DNA of 64,000 nt, from NCBI GenBank assembly GCA_907165135.1, contig OU015569.1, positions 6,882,001-6,946,000 of the forward strand, in the 5' to 3' direction. A model generated the notes under the pieces. It was not told where the DNA came from, ran no database searches, and saw nothing but the letters and a program-made list of their open reading frames with translations. Shown in pieces: positions 35,301-46,752 of this stretch. Each line of letters begins with the position of its first letter. The first letter of the stretch is position 1. Origin of the DNA: Oikopleura dioica (taxonomy: Eukaryota > Chordata > Appendicularia > Copelata > Oikopleuridae). The position numbers and the translations under genes are program-made.

Positions 35301-38300
35301 CATCTAAAAAAATGATCAATATCTTAGTTTCTCAAACGCCACTTACCATTTGTTCCTTTATCTTCTGAACTTTGAGATTCGCCAAATAATCGGCAGTAAT
35401 CGTTGAGTTCGCCGCCGAAGGATTCGACATTTGGTGTAGTCGATGAATCATTTGAAGAGTTTGCTCCTTAGTTTGATTTTAATAAAGTGTTTTTATTTGT
35501 GAGACTCTAACTTTAGCAAATTGTAGTGACTTACATGGGTCATCTGGTTTATTTGATTCATGAGTGTCGACGCCTGTCCGATATTGTTGCCTTTCGGGCG
35601 ATGTCGGTTGCCAGTGTTCACCGATCTCATTAGATTTTCCAAGGCGGTTCTATTGACGCCTGCAATGTCGCCATTCATCAAATTATTCTTCCTTTCCTTT
35701 TCTTGCTGGCGGTATTTGGCCTGGCGGATTTTCTCGGCCTCTATTTGTTGTTGCCGCAGCTCCTTTTGGTCCTAATTAATAGTTTATCGCCTAATCCTAA
35801 AATGCACCGCGCTCAACCTTTTCCATCTGCAACTCAATGACGGTCAGCTCTTCTTCTTTCTTTTCCCAGAAGTCTGAGAAATTGTTGAATTTCTTTATTT
35901 GAGACTAAATTTCGTTAATAACTATTTACAATGGACGACACTTACAATCGTCTGCCGTTCGAATTCCTCGGTATTAATACACTTAGTGCATAATAAACGA
36001 CCTTTTTGGTCATATTTCCAGCTTGGCGAGAAATCACGCGTGCATTTGGAACACTCCATTCTTTTCGCCTCCACTTTCTTCGACTTTTATCAGGGCTCCT
36101 TAGCTACTCGGAAATTAAGGGGACGTTAGGCTTCCCCGCTTTTGTGATTATTTAGTATTCATTGAGTAAATGGGAAGCGCGTTACGCATCGTAAAATATC
36201 GGAGCATAACAGTTTATACGCGAGTGTTCCCATTAGTTGCTCCGATCGGTAAATAGCCAGCCCGCGCCTGTTCCTCGCGTTTGAGACGTCCGACGCACTT
36301 CTCCAGACCAAGCAACGCCAAGAACTCGGCGTTTGCGACCGTTGGGAAGAAGTTAACATCGTGATGTGCGCAGGGCGGCATCGTCGTGATCGAGTTCAAC
36401 GTCTGGTTGAGCTCGTTCTTCAGTTCCTCGCGCTTCGACTTGCTGCGCTCGAAGGACTGAGTCACTTGTTCGAGCTTGCTTCCCGACTGTGTCGAGTGCG
36501 AGCTGCTCGAGTGCGTATTATTCGACTCGCTGGATGATTTGCCCTTGCCAGCTCCCGCCACCGCGCTACCCATTTCACCCATCGCCGCCGTAATTTTCGA
36601 GGTTAAAATGTTGCTGTTGCTGGCGGCTTGGGCACCGGCGCCGTGCCCGTTGCTCAACCCGTTGTTCACAGTGGAGTTGCTATTCACTGAAACAGGCAAC
36701 TTGAGCGGCTGCTTGGCAGAAGCCGGCGAAGCTCGCGCATTTTTCTGCTCTGGGATGGCGATCGACGCCTTGATCCTAAAGCGAGCAGCTCAGTCGGGGC
36801 TATTGTTTTAATAATTCACTTACCGCTTGATTAACAGTAGCTTTGCCTCTTCCTGGCGAAGCAATTCTTTTAGTTTTCGAATGTCTTCTGCTGTGATTGG
36901 TAGCTCATTGTTCTCTGGCTGTCCATTCTCTTGAGCAAGCTTGGCTTTTTTCTCCGGCTCAACCTCTGGAGTGACTTCCGTCTTCCTCTTCAGGTCGAGC
37001 GGCGAGCTGACCTGGTCGACTTCCATTTTTTCTCTGGTACTGAGGAGCTGTGGCGGCTGCTTGTGGCACAAAACTTTGAGACTGCGGCGCGAGGGAGGCT
37101 CGGACCGGGGGGTCGCCCCACCGTAATCGACAGAAGACCAATACGGGGGTCGCGCTGAGCTACGCAATATCCAAGCGCAAACCCAAGGCAAACAGCGAGA
37201 GAGCGCGCGATATACACGGGGGACGCTATAGATAGAGCGAGGTCCGATTGGGGGGTCCGCGCTCTCACAACTCAACTCTCAACATCAACTCGTGAACAAG
37301 GGGGTCACCAACCGCCCACGCCGCTGAATCCATTTTCGCGCACTTTCCGCAATCCCCCGATCGGATGTTTTATGATGATCTCAAGACCCCCCGACCTGAC
37401 GCCTCGCTTCCTCGATCTCCTTCCCTCTCTATCTTCTCCCCGACTTCCTATTCACTCGCTTATTTATATACCACCTAATTATGCATAATCTAGATATCCT
37501 AGTATGCAGCATTATTTCCAGATGCTGTTTTGAGTGTTCAGCCAACCGTAGCGCGAGACGTCTCCTCGTCCCTTCCCCTGTCTTGCTCCCGTGTTCTCCT
37601 TTGTCCACAGTAACGCAGGGGGCTTAGTTATCCACCTTCATCGACATTGGATAGAGCTAGCACGTTGTTAGCCGGAGTTGAGCTGGGTAGGTTCTACTCA
37701 ACGCGGGTGGAGCGATTTTTAAGTGACCCCCTGCTCGCCATTTCTGATCAGAATGGCGGCCCCCGTGTGACCCCCTGACAGACAATTCAATTAGCCGGAG
37801 GGCGCTCGGGATTTGATGCTACAGTTGCCAAACTGGTTCCGGCCCGATTTTCACTAACAACAAGAAGCACGAGCACCAAGCCTAATTAACGGTCCTTTAC
37901 AGTGGCTGCGTATTTTAATCGATAATTTTCTGCCCCGCGAAAATTATTAATCGATTGAGGGATAGTCACTGTGTGTCCCACTTTTGTCTTGCTGCTATTT
38001 TATAAATCAGATAAATCAAATTCAAGGCATTATTTATCACTGCCTGACGTTGTATCACAACATTACGTGATTAGGGTTGGGACTTGTTTCTAAAGTGAGC
38101 CGAGTAATTTTTTGTTCTCCGATCAGTGCTCTACCTGACATTGACAAACTTGCCTAAAACATCGTAAACTTTTATATCATGCCTAGCGAAATTCTTTGCG
38201 TTTACGACTTTTAGAAGATTTTTGATGGCTACTAGCCGTGATTAATGATTTATGTTCTATTTCATTATGTACCGCTAATTTAGCAGCAGCCTACTTTCGA

Positions 38301-39590
38301 GTGAGAGATCGATTATTCGAGCACTTAAATTTTGATCTTGCCAGTAGTCACCGTCGCCCCATTCTTTATTTGTAAATGTAAATGATTACCTCCGCCAGAA
38401 CAATTGTCCTCGACAGAAACTCGATTAAATACGATGAGTAGTTTTTGGCCAAAAATAACGCTCTTTGTGAAATTTTAATCAGCAGGGCCAATTTTCCCGA
38501 AGTTTTCGAGATAAACCATCAATTAAAGCGAACAGCATGCTCCTAATCTTGTGCTTTGTACAAAGACTGATATTGTCTTCGCTCCTATCGAACAAGTTCC
38601 GTTTGTTGACGTTTTCGTTGTTCTCATTTGACGTATTCCTAGATTTTAAAGTAATATTTCAGGGTCACTGTCCCGAAGAACTTGTCGAAGGGTGCCTGAG
38701 CGGTCGTCGAATGCTAGAGCTTTTTATTCTTACTGGCCCAGTTTTGGCTGTCTGGAACAATGTTACAGACATTCTCCATCAAGTGGATAAGAGCAGCCGC
38801 ATCCAAGTCGTCCGTCTTCGTACTAGCGACCGAGTGCGCGTTGTCGGTATGCTGCGTACTTGTTTTGATTGCTTTAATCACTCTGTCTAGGAATCCTCAT
38901 CCCATCCAACTGCGCACAGACACTCGTCAAGACACTCGAAAAGATCCAGGAGAAAAACAAGCCCAAGATTAAGTCGAAAGTTGGGCGAAAGAAGAAAGTA
39001 CCAGTGGAGATCGCAGCACCAGGTAAAGCTTTAACCCTCGCGACGGAGTAATTATTGAATAACTTTTTCCTCAAGTGTTTATTTTCTCAATAACAAAATT
39101 ACACGAATGCGCCTGACACTGATCAAGTATCCACCCTTTATGAAATATGTTCAGTCAGCTGTCCAAACTATCCTTAACTTCGGATTAATAAGAACACTAT
39201 TGATTCTCTTATTTTTTAGGAATATTTACTATTTCCTATTGATTACTCTCATTAAAGCTAATAATCGCAAATAAAAATATCAAAGTCGAATTCAAAACTC
39301 TCTTTTTAGCTCCAACTCAAACTCAGGCTATGAACAGAGACCGCGAGCTGGAACTCATGGCCTCACAGGTTATCAACGAAGCAAGCGGTGCTGCGATTTC
39401 ACCACACGTCGGAAGTGTTGGCAATTCATCGTCGGGATTCGATGAGCCGCGAGATGAAGAGATCTCGGAAGAACAGCGACAGAAAGAGTTCGCTATGATG
39501 GACGAAGAGGCCCGCGACGCGGAATTCGAGCGCCTTGCTGCCCAAATGATTATGGAAAACGAAATGGAAGAAGAAGACGACTTCTTCTAA
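29353..39590 (+). CDS. SBNO: Strawberry notch homologue (SBNO), DExH-type helicase-like regulator
   Basis: Nuclear helicase-like regulator of Notch/EGFR-responsive transcription. The acidic N-terminal part (29353-30316) begins FDEMF motifs and is Glu-rich. Exon 30358-31168 is Pro/Thr/Ser-rich and leads into the conserved core: [14 protein letters not shown] (Walker A-like), [13 protein letters not shown] (DExH box), [10 protein letters not shown], then the C-lobe [15 protein letters not shown] and FGRTHRSNQ. Short GT-AG introns interrupt it (for example 30317-30357, 31169-31240, 31622-31660, 33131-33176, 33427-33470 and 34034-34110). After CIHQYTE comes a 4,153-bp GT-AG intron (34510-38662), and the C-terminal domain resumes with [10 protein letters not shown] and RIQVVRLRT exactly where the family alignment expects it. 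The stop is at 39588-39590 after an acidic tail. The start is uncertain: the exon at 29332 follows an acceptor-like CTACAG, and 29353 is the first usable ATG. Confidence 0.93.
34790..37026 (-). CDS. GATAD2-like: p66/GATAD2-like NuRD subunit, nested antisense in an SBNO intron
   Basis: p66 bridges the MBD and CHD subunits of the NuRD chromatin-remodelling complex. The first conserved region is the coiled coil [20 protein letters not shown] (exon 36824-37026), the MBD-binding helix. The second is [20 protein letters not shown] near the end of exon 36220-36775. A GATA-type finger, CSKCTRDF then LLCTKC, is in exon 35946-36068. The exon ending at 35892 gives [14 protein letters not shown], and later exons are Gln/Asn-rich with a Glu/Arg/Gln coiled coil. 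The stop is at 34790-34792. Introns are GT-AG on the minus strand. An upstream in-frame ATG near 37275 exists, but the MEVDQ start at 37026 is preferred because the extra N-terminus is GC-driven and unlike the family. The whole gene lies inside SBNO intron 34510-38662. Confidence 0.92.
37107..37775. promoter_or_regulatory. Cluster of GGGGGTC / GACCCCC motifs upstream of the p66 gene
   Basis: Seven copies of GGGGGTC or its complement occur near 37107, 37145, 37250, 37300, 37385, 37725 and 37769. The last two share TGACCCCCTG. They span the presumed 5' UTR and promoter of the antisense p66 gene inside the SBNO intron. GACCCC-type half sites recall nuclear-receptor or zinc-finger binding sites, but the factor is unknown. 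Confidence 0.4.
37776..38662. other. Remaining SBNO intron sequence, no gene seen
   Basis: The last 0.9 kb of the large SBNO intron is AT-rich without coding signal. It ends with the acceptor TTTCAG at 38657-38662. It may hold distal regulatory sequence of the antisense p66 gene. Confidence 0.4.
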
Positions 39591-40186
39591 GAACGTCAAA
39601 GAATGAAAGAAAAAATTGAAAAATCATTTAACAGTAGGCTGCCAAACATTTATCTGAGACTGCATTTATGCCACCTTGTGGCTCAGCCATTTACAAGAGA
39701 GATCGAATTGTTTGAAACCAGAGTGGGCATGAAGCTCCGGCACGGCGTCTCGTTCTGTAAATATGAATGACAGCTGAACCTCAATTACAGTCAACAGTCT
39801 TGGAAAAAGTTAGTTATTTCGACCTAGACGTAATCTACATTTCGTCTATGTGCCAGGTTGGAATGATGAATGACGCCGTGCCCGGTTCTACTGTCAAGAG
39901 CGGTCACAAGAAAATACATTTACGATCCCAATTTAACTAAATGTACAAGTCCCATGCTGATTCTTGTACATTTATTTGTATTGTTCATGTTAACCTTTGA
40001 AATCAAGGAAGAGCGCGAAAATTGTACCGTTGTGTTAGTATATTTATATACATAAAATATCAAGATAATTGAAGATATTTCTTAATCGCAGGCAGTTGAA
40101 ATATTTTCTCACTATCCTGAGTGTAAATGAATTAGTTGCTTGAGCGAAACTATAAATATCGCAGAAATATGCAGGTTATAAGTGCA
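39591..40186. other. Intergenic between convergent SBNO and secreted-protein genes
   Basis: The 3' flanks of two convergent genes. No coding sequence or clear RNA gene was seen. Confidence 0.4.
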
Positions 40187-40949
40187 CTAGGCTTGCACTT
40201 TTGAGATAAACTCGTTGTTGTATTCTTTGGTGCACTCTTCGGTAACGCTCACTTTTGTACAGTAGAAGTCGAACAGCTGCTTGTCGAGTTTTTCAATTTT
40301 ATTCAGCTATAATTAATACTGTGAGACACCGTATTTAACTACATTCGGACACTTACCAAATTCTCACGCTTTTTTATACATTTGTTCGACGAGTCTTCTG
40401 GGATTTGTTTACCGAGTCGCACGTAGCTTCGCACAATTTGAATCCGTCCTGAATTCAAGTTTTATTGCACAATGGATATAATATCTTCGCAACCTTTTCG
40501 AAACTTGTTTTTCACAAAACGTCCGATTTCAGAAGAGCGCGAGAATCCATCGTCATAGCAGTCGTGTATGGCTGCTTTATCAGCTATATTCGTGAGTTTT
40601 GCAAGTCGAACCTATAAAATTTGCCTATTATAAAATTTCGTCTCTATATCATCAACAAAATATGTACTTATTGCTTCTAAGTCATCACCTTGAACCGGCG
40701 AACCATATTTCTTCGTTTATTGTAAGGGCTAAGAACCTCATCATGAATTGTTGCATTCAAGTATAAATCAACGAATTCTGCAGTAACTCTCGTCAAATGG
40801 TTGATTTTTTGCTCTTGTACAGTGAGTTCATCATTTCTAAGATAATCATTTGAAGATGAACAATTTACAATTATTTCGGCAAAAATAGCAGGACATATTT
40901 GTACTTACTTAGCGAAGGCAACGCCTACAAAAAACCATAGTAGTTTCAT
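40187..40949 (-). CDS. Small secreted protein, 172 residues, five short exons
   Basis: Reassembled from exons too short to appear as long ORFs: 40909-40949, 40689-40836, 40494-40611, 40357-40448 and 40187-40306. All four introns are GT-AG and all phases (2, 0, 1, 0) agree, giving 519 nt including the stop. The first exon encodes a signal peptide (MKLLWFFVGVAFA). The mature part is helical and charged (DELTVQEQKINHLTRV; NLLNKIEKLDKQLFDFYC), with four cysteines (HDC, NKC, FYC, EEC) and one NAT glycosylation site. No known family was recognised. In a larvacean, lineage-specific secreted proteins such as house components would be one option, but nothing here proves that. The perfect phase agreement over five exons is the main support. 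Confidence 0.75.
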
Positions 40950-41942
40950 TGTAATCTCTGAGTTTTACTATGACCGTAAAGTGTGTTTTCACGAGTGAAA
41001 TCAACTCGTCAGCGCCATCTAAGCAATATTTCCTGATGCATATCGCTGCTTTCTAAAGAGATTAATTATGTTTCGGTAAAAATAAATTTGCACTTTATCT
41101 AGGTCCGTGTACTTTATCTAGCCGTGGGGGAACATCAAAAACGTTGTTTTTAAAATTTTTGCGGCTCTCGATTTTACTGACGATGAAGATGAAAGAAATG
41201 ACGGAAAATAGTTGATAATTAAATAAATCCTTTATTGCCATGGATACTACTCTAAATAAGACCACGTTCTAAGTAGTTCCAAAAGCCTATAGTCTTACTT
41301 TCTCTTCATAAAACTCAAATTTTATAATGGTTTATCAATTATAGTTTTCCGCATTTTGAATTTTCCCTAAGTAATGACCAAAATCAGAATTTTGTACATC
41401 TTGTTAGTTTTTATCCATTTCTTTCATGAAGTTTTTGTCAAAACTCGAAAATTTTTGTGGATGAATTTCAAATGTGTCAGAATAAACGGAAGGGAAAGTA
41501 CAATTATGGACTGGAGTATTATGTGATCAGCTTCTTTTGTATTTATTCTCTGCTGACAGTTTTTTGATCGCGTAAATAGAGCGCTGCTCAATTTTTACAA
41601 AAGAGATTTTTCTTCGGCGAGTTCCTCTTCAGCCAAACGATAGAAAAAAGATTTTCGAGAATAAAAATTTGTTATTGCTTTGGGACCAGCGAGGGTGTTC
41701 AGTTAAGGAGTCGACAATTTGCCAAAATTTATTTTGGAATTGACAAAACCTATTTTCGTAAAGGGACCTTAAACTTAGCTATTTTATCAGAATCAAATTA
41801 GAGTTGAGAGCTCACAGTTAAACTAAAGTAGAAGAATAGCGTTTTATATTTTTGCTATTTATAAAAGCAGTATTTAATCCCAAGAAGAGAGTCTGCTCGG
41901 ACACTCTCGAATGGAGCGACTCCGGTTCAAAGATGGGGTAAT
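40950..41942. other. AT-rich intergenic region between divergent genes
   Basis: No gene seen. It lies between the start of the minus-strand secreted-protein gene and the start of the plus-strand HEAT-repeat gene, so it probably carries both promoters. Confidence 0.4.
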
Positions 41943-44739
41943 ATGCCGGACACGACTTGTTGGTTCGATGGATCCACCGCTCAGCGGAAGCTAGCAAGAA
42001 TAAAAGGAGAAGAGCAGTTGAAAGCTCTCGTCACGGCTCCTGTCAATTTATCAGTTCTAAAGGTAAATTGTTGTCTGTATTAAACATGTAGCTTCTAACA
42101 ATTTCTAGTTTAGCAATCCCAGTAAGATAGACCAACGGGAAAAAGTGTTCAAAGGCCTCGCTCCATCATACTTATTCTCTGCGGACCATGTTCTCGCAAA
42201 TAAAAAGCAGTTCCGTGCCAAGAAGTGTCCACCGATGTGTCCTCAGCGTCCACTTGGAGGGTTTATGATTGAAGAAAATAGGAGTAGAAAGAAATCTAAA
42301 GAAGAACTTCCTCCTCTTAGATTATCACAGGAATAGATAGCACACCCTTGAACGTTGATGTAACTTTAAAAAAGCATTGATATCTTCACAAAGCACAGAA
42401 AAAGCATTTTCGTACCACCAAGACCGAGAAAAAGAGAACGAGATTGGACAAAGACGACGATTGCCCGCCTGTCAAAGAGATGCTCTTGGTGGATCGCAAA
42501 AGTTATGCACGATGATCCAAATTCCGCACGAGAACAGGTCATTGGGAACATCTTACGATTCCACGGAGAATGCAGTGACGCGGGAAGTGAGCCCGAGTTG
42601 CTTCCTGCAATTGCTACTGAAGCTGACCGTGAGAGTTTTTACAATCGATGCGCTACACATGGAATTATGATGCGAAAAATTCCACATATGCCGGTTCCGA
42701 ACGATGAACGCATGACTCTCAAGGTTATAAAAATAATGTTGAAGAATAGCTGCTGAAGATATTTAGGAGTTAGCGATGGCAAATCAAAGAGATATGTTTG
42801 GAAATCAGCGAACGATGATGGAGTGGGAGTTTCAACTTATCAGTAAAGTATAATTATTGAGTATTTCTTGCGCTTATTACAACTAGAAAAATAAAAAAAC
42901 GCTGCCTGTCATGGAGAATATCAATCGAGACGAAACGATGCCAAAGAACCGACCACGTTCGGCAGCATTTGATCTCAGAGTTACTTCAAACGAGTCTATT
43001 CATGCCGCCATCACGGACACCGAAGAATTCGAAAACGACGAACACGAGGAGCCAATTTATATCGCTGTCAAAGGTGAGGTCAGTCCTGCAGCCATTGCCA
43101 AGTGCTGATTTTGGTTAAGTTTGGCAAGCTGCTTGGGGAAACAGTGCGAATTGGATCGACCTGTCTCTTCATGAGCTGCGTCTAATTCTTGAGCGTAAGG
43201 AGACGCTTCTCAAAGAAAATTGTATGAGCGCTCTTGCTGCGTCAATTATGTATGGCCGTAAAACAAAACACCTCAGTGCGGACGAAAAGTTCAAGCTTGA
43301 CGAAGAACTCTCGACAGTTTCGCTCGAGCAGCTAGACTCAAGCAACGTCCGCGTCAAATTGGCAGCGTGCGCAATCATACTCATTACTCCCATTGCTGGA
43401 CACGAAGAAAGACTTGTGAAGGTCTTGTTTCGAGTTCTCTTTCCCAAATTAAACAAAATTAAAGGCACTGAATGAAATTGTGAATGTGGAGACAGAAATA
43501 TCAGATGTTTTGTTCGCCTGCTGCATGCTCGCACACATAAACGGGCAAAACATTCACGATAATGTTTCTTTTATTCTTTTCCAAGATTATGTGACCTACA
43601 GGAGAAGTCAACAATGTCCATAAATTTCCTTGGCTTTTTTTTTTATCATTTGTTGACTTCGAAATCGAGAAAGCCTTATATTCTTAGCTTGTTGAAGAAA
43701 ATCTCGAAGGGAAACTCCAAAACTCACAAAATTCTCGCTGAGTTCTTAAACTCTGGGATTCCAGAGGAACGAGCAATCGCTTGTTATGTGCTCAGCGAAA
43801 TAGACACGAAAATGATGTCCGACGCTATTGAAGATAAATTGGTTGAGATGCAGTGGTATGATCAGGTAAATTGAATGGCACAGAATATCTGTTCATCGCA
43901 TCTCAGGTCAAATCTGTCCAGCGATCTGCGCTACTTTGCCTACACAAGACCGGTCGGGAGTCAAGGGTTTTCGAATTCGTTCTCAATCTGCTAGCTGACT
44001 CGCTTGAATCAGTAACCAAACATGATGTCACTCTTACTGCGCTGGAATGGATCGTTAACAATGGAACTGTATCTGACAAGCTCATCCGCACTCTGCTGCT
44101 CTGCTTCAACAGCAAACTTGGTACGATTCGATCTGCGACTTGTTTTACGGTCGGAGAACTGAGAATCAAGCACCAGGACATTGTTGAAAATTTGATAACG
44201 ATTCTCTCTTACGAAACTTTGCCTCAAATAAAAAAAGACGCAATCGATGCTCTAGCAAAGATCGGTTGGTGAATTCTTGTAGCTGTTTTTACAGACGCAT
44301 ATTTAGAGCCAGGCAAAGGAAGACAAAAGGATGAAATAACTGCTGCTCTGGCGCATGCAGTCCGTTTCGAAGAACATCCACGAGTTCGCCGAGCTGCTGC
44401 ATATGCAATCTATATCCTAGATGTCTTTCAAAACGAAACGTTAGCAGAAGTCATTAGAGAAAGAATCGTAGTTGAGCCAGAAGAAAGCGTCCAAGAAGTA
44501 CTTCGTCTTATCCTAGGTAACTTTTTAGATGACCAGATCGAAAATTAAACACTCGTTTCCTAGACAAATTGAACTTGACCGTGAAGCAAGTCCTAAACGA
44601 AGATGAAATGCTCGTCCAAATGAAGATCGACATCAAAGCACTCTGCCGACCAGAGAAAATTATCCCCTCAATTTTGGCAAGGAAAAAACGGTCAAATTAT
44701 GAACTTCCACCTTCTCCTTTTGTAAACCTCGGAAAATAA
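41943..44739 (+). CDS. HEAT/armadillo-repeat protein (possibly HEATR4-like)
   Basis: Exon 41943-42062 starts with the ATG and joins exon 42109 in phase. That exon ends in a stop at 42334-42336, but a GA-AG intron (about 42331-42393) would join LRLSQ to HRKSIFVPPRPRKRE in frame. The following exon has no ATG for 110 bp, so a single gene is preferred over two. Later exons run through SWWIAKVMHDDPNS, NRCATHGIMMRKIPHMP and VWQAAWGNSANWIDLSLHEL. Then come helical HEAT-type repeats: LAACAIILITP, SALLCLHKTGRESRVFEFVL, IRSATCFTVGELRIKHQDIV, KKDAIDALAKI and VRRAAAYAIYILD. The stop at 44737-44739 follows VNLGK, with AATAAA overlapping it. The domain plan (N-terminal non-repeat part, C-terminal HEAT repeats) suggests HEATR4, but I am not certain. 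The role is unknown. Confidence 0.7.
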
Positions 44740-44894
44740 ATATTTTAATAAAAAAATGAAAAAAGTGCCTCGTTACCGGTCAGTTTTCGCGCGCAACCGT
44801 CATTGGGTCATTATCGCAGAAAATCTTGCGCGGAAATCTGGTTTCAAATTTCGATTTTCATAACTGAAAAGTAAAAATCGAGAAATCAGCAAAA

Positions 44895-46010
44895 ATGGTA
44901 CTCACTGTTAGAGACCGAAACTTACGAAAAACTCTTACTACTCAAAGGTACGATCAGTCGTTTGTCATATTTCATTCTGTTTTCATTTAAAAATATTAGT
45001 ACTGCATGTGTTATCACGACAAAAACCGTGAATTCATGCTCCGTCTCAAAAACTCCAGAGTTTTTGAGGAAGAAAGCAACAACAACGAAGAAAACACTGG
45101 CAAATCAGCGTCAAAGTGGCAAGTCAGATCTCAAGAAAGCGCTTTTTACTGACCCGATCAAAATTTCAGACTTCAAAAAATCCAATGGTAACAGAAAACA
45201 AAAGATTCTTTCGAAAAATTTATAATTTCAGAGAGCCGCAGACTTAAAAAATCAGCTTGTCAACCTGATTTGTACCCATCTGATCCTTCTAAACTCGACA
45301 AGAAAATCAAGTCTGATAAGAACTATCAAAAGTTCTTGAAAAATGTCCCATCGTGCTCGACTCCTATGCGTAAAACAACGCGGAGAAAATCAGATACTGA
45401 TGCGCTGCCCCCGAAACCAATCTCGAGGAGAAAGGGAACTAAGAGATGCTTTGAAGAAGCGGATGAGCCTGACCAGCGAAAGCCCAAATTAACTCAAGTC
45501 GAAATCGAAAATGTAACTTTTTGATAAACAAAATTAGGTAGTGAGAATTCCTTTCAGCGTCAGCAAACTATTTTTTCCGAGCGAATCTACAATGTTCTTA
45601 TTGATCGATACATGGACGAGATCTGCGAAGTCCTCGATGATTTCGAGAATGAGGACCTGCGCAGTAAATCTCGCGCTATTGCGAGAGCTATAGTGAACAA
45701 TGCAAAGACGTCTGCTGCTTCTGCTACAGTGACTTTTAACCGAATCTACCAAAATCTCAAACGAAAATCAAACAAGTTTCTGTTCACGGCATTAATCGAG
45801 AACCAAATCAAGGTAATAAGCCTCGTCCTCAATGAAAAACAAAAGTTTTCAGACTCGCTTGCTACCTGCAATGACTGCTGTCGAACTAGACCCTAAAGGA
45901 GCTGCAAGCAAGGCCCAATCTTCCCGAAAATATCATTTGACTTCTCCGCGAAAACATTGCCCGACTGGAAAATTCATCAGCGGGCAGCTGGTCTATCTTG
46001 ATGAGTTGTA
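44895..46010 (+). CDS. Basic nuclear-type protein of unknown family
   Basis: Five exons starting at the ATG 44895, joined by short GT-AG introns (about 44949-44998, 45188-45231, 45512-45557, 45813-45851) and ending TAA at 46008-46010. The N-terminal two thirds are Lys/Arg/Ser/Thr-rich and probably disordered (RKKATTTKKT, MRKTTRRKSDTD, SRRKGTKRCFEEAD). A C-terminal helical region (ERIYNVLIDRYMDEICEVLDD, then RAIARAIVNNAKTSAAS) looks folded. This layout fits a chromatin or cell-cycle protein, but no family was recognised. It starts 155 bp after the HEAT-repeat gene on the same strand and could be its downstream operon partner. Confidence 0.65.
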
Positions 46011-46752
46011 AATCTCTCTCCTCTTTCAGTGTATATACGGTATGTTTGGTACCCATGAAAGTTTGTGTGATAGTTTTCAAAATGTAATTATCCTCATTTT
46101 TGCAAATATGTACTTTTCTTTCATCTGTAATAATATCATCTTCACCCGATGCCTTAGACACTAAATGCCTGAAATTCAACCGTCGACTATTAAATTTTGG
46201 CGTCTAAGGCAGTACCCCTTCCCGTTACTCCATTCTGTAAATTTTTCATATCAATGCACAATTGTAATATTTGAACAAATGAATAATTGTATATCTGTAT
46301 ATTTGACCAACTTCTGCGACTAGTTCAAATCCAAACCGTTCAATAAATGCAACAACAAAAGTAATCTTGCGAGTTTTAATGTTTTTGGGTTTTTATTTTC
46401 ATTGAAGATAAATATATTTAATAGCGGACCTGTATACGGTATACAAAACACCCTGTCACACAGTGACTAGAATAGTGTCACTGAGAAGCCAACCAGTAGA
46501 ACTAGAAGAGCGTTTTCATAGGGTCGACACTTGTTTGTTGAACAAAAGGGTTGTTGATTGGCTGTAGATAGGGGCAGTCCACTTTAAACGGAAAAGCATA
46601 CAGGCAGGTGCAGAGTTAAAATAATATGTACATGATATAATATGCGTTAGAAGTATTCGCATTAGGAAGTAGTGTGAGTGAGGATGAACGCGTACCCGGA
46701 GGATGTACAGTTGGGAGCTGAGTTACAGTTAATTCGTGCTTTTTTGGTAACG
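46011..46752. other. Convergent 3' flanks
   Basis: Contains the 3' UTRs of the basic-protein gene (plus; AATAAA near 46341) and of ONECUT (minus; complement of AATAAA near 46396). No other gene seen. Confidence 0.5.

Noticed and set aside
36990-37268. GC-rich ORFs on both strands upstream of p66
   Set aside because: They arise from low stop-codon frequency in the GC-rich promoter/5' UTR and share no motif with p66 or other families.
42109-42336. Separate small gene ending at the 42336 stop
   Set aside because: The next exon lacks an ATG but continues well in frame if a GA-AG intron is allowed, so one HEAT-repeat gene is more likely. Two genes remain possible.
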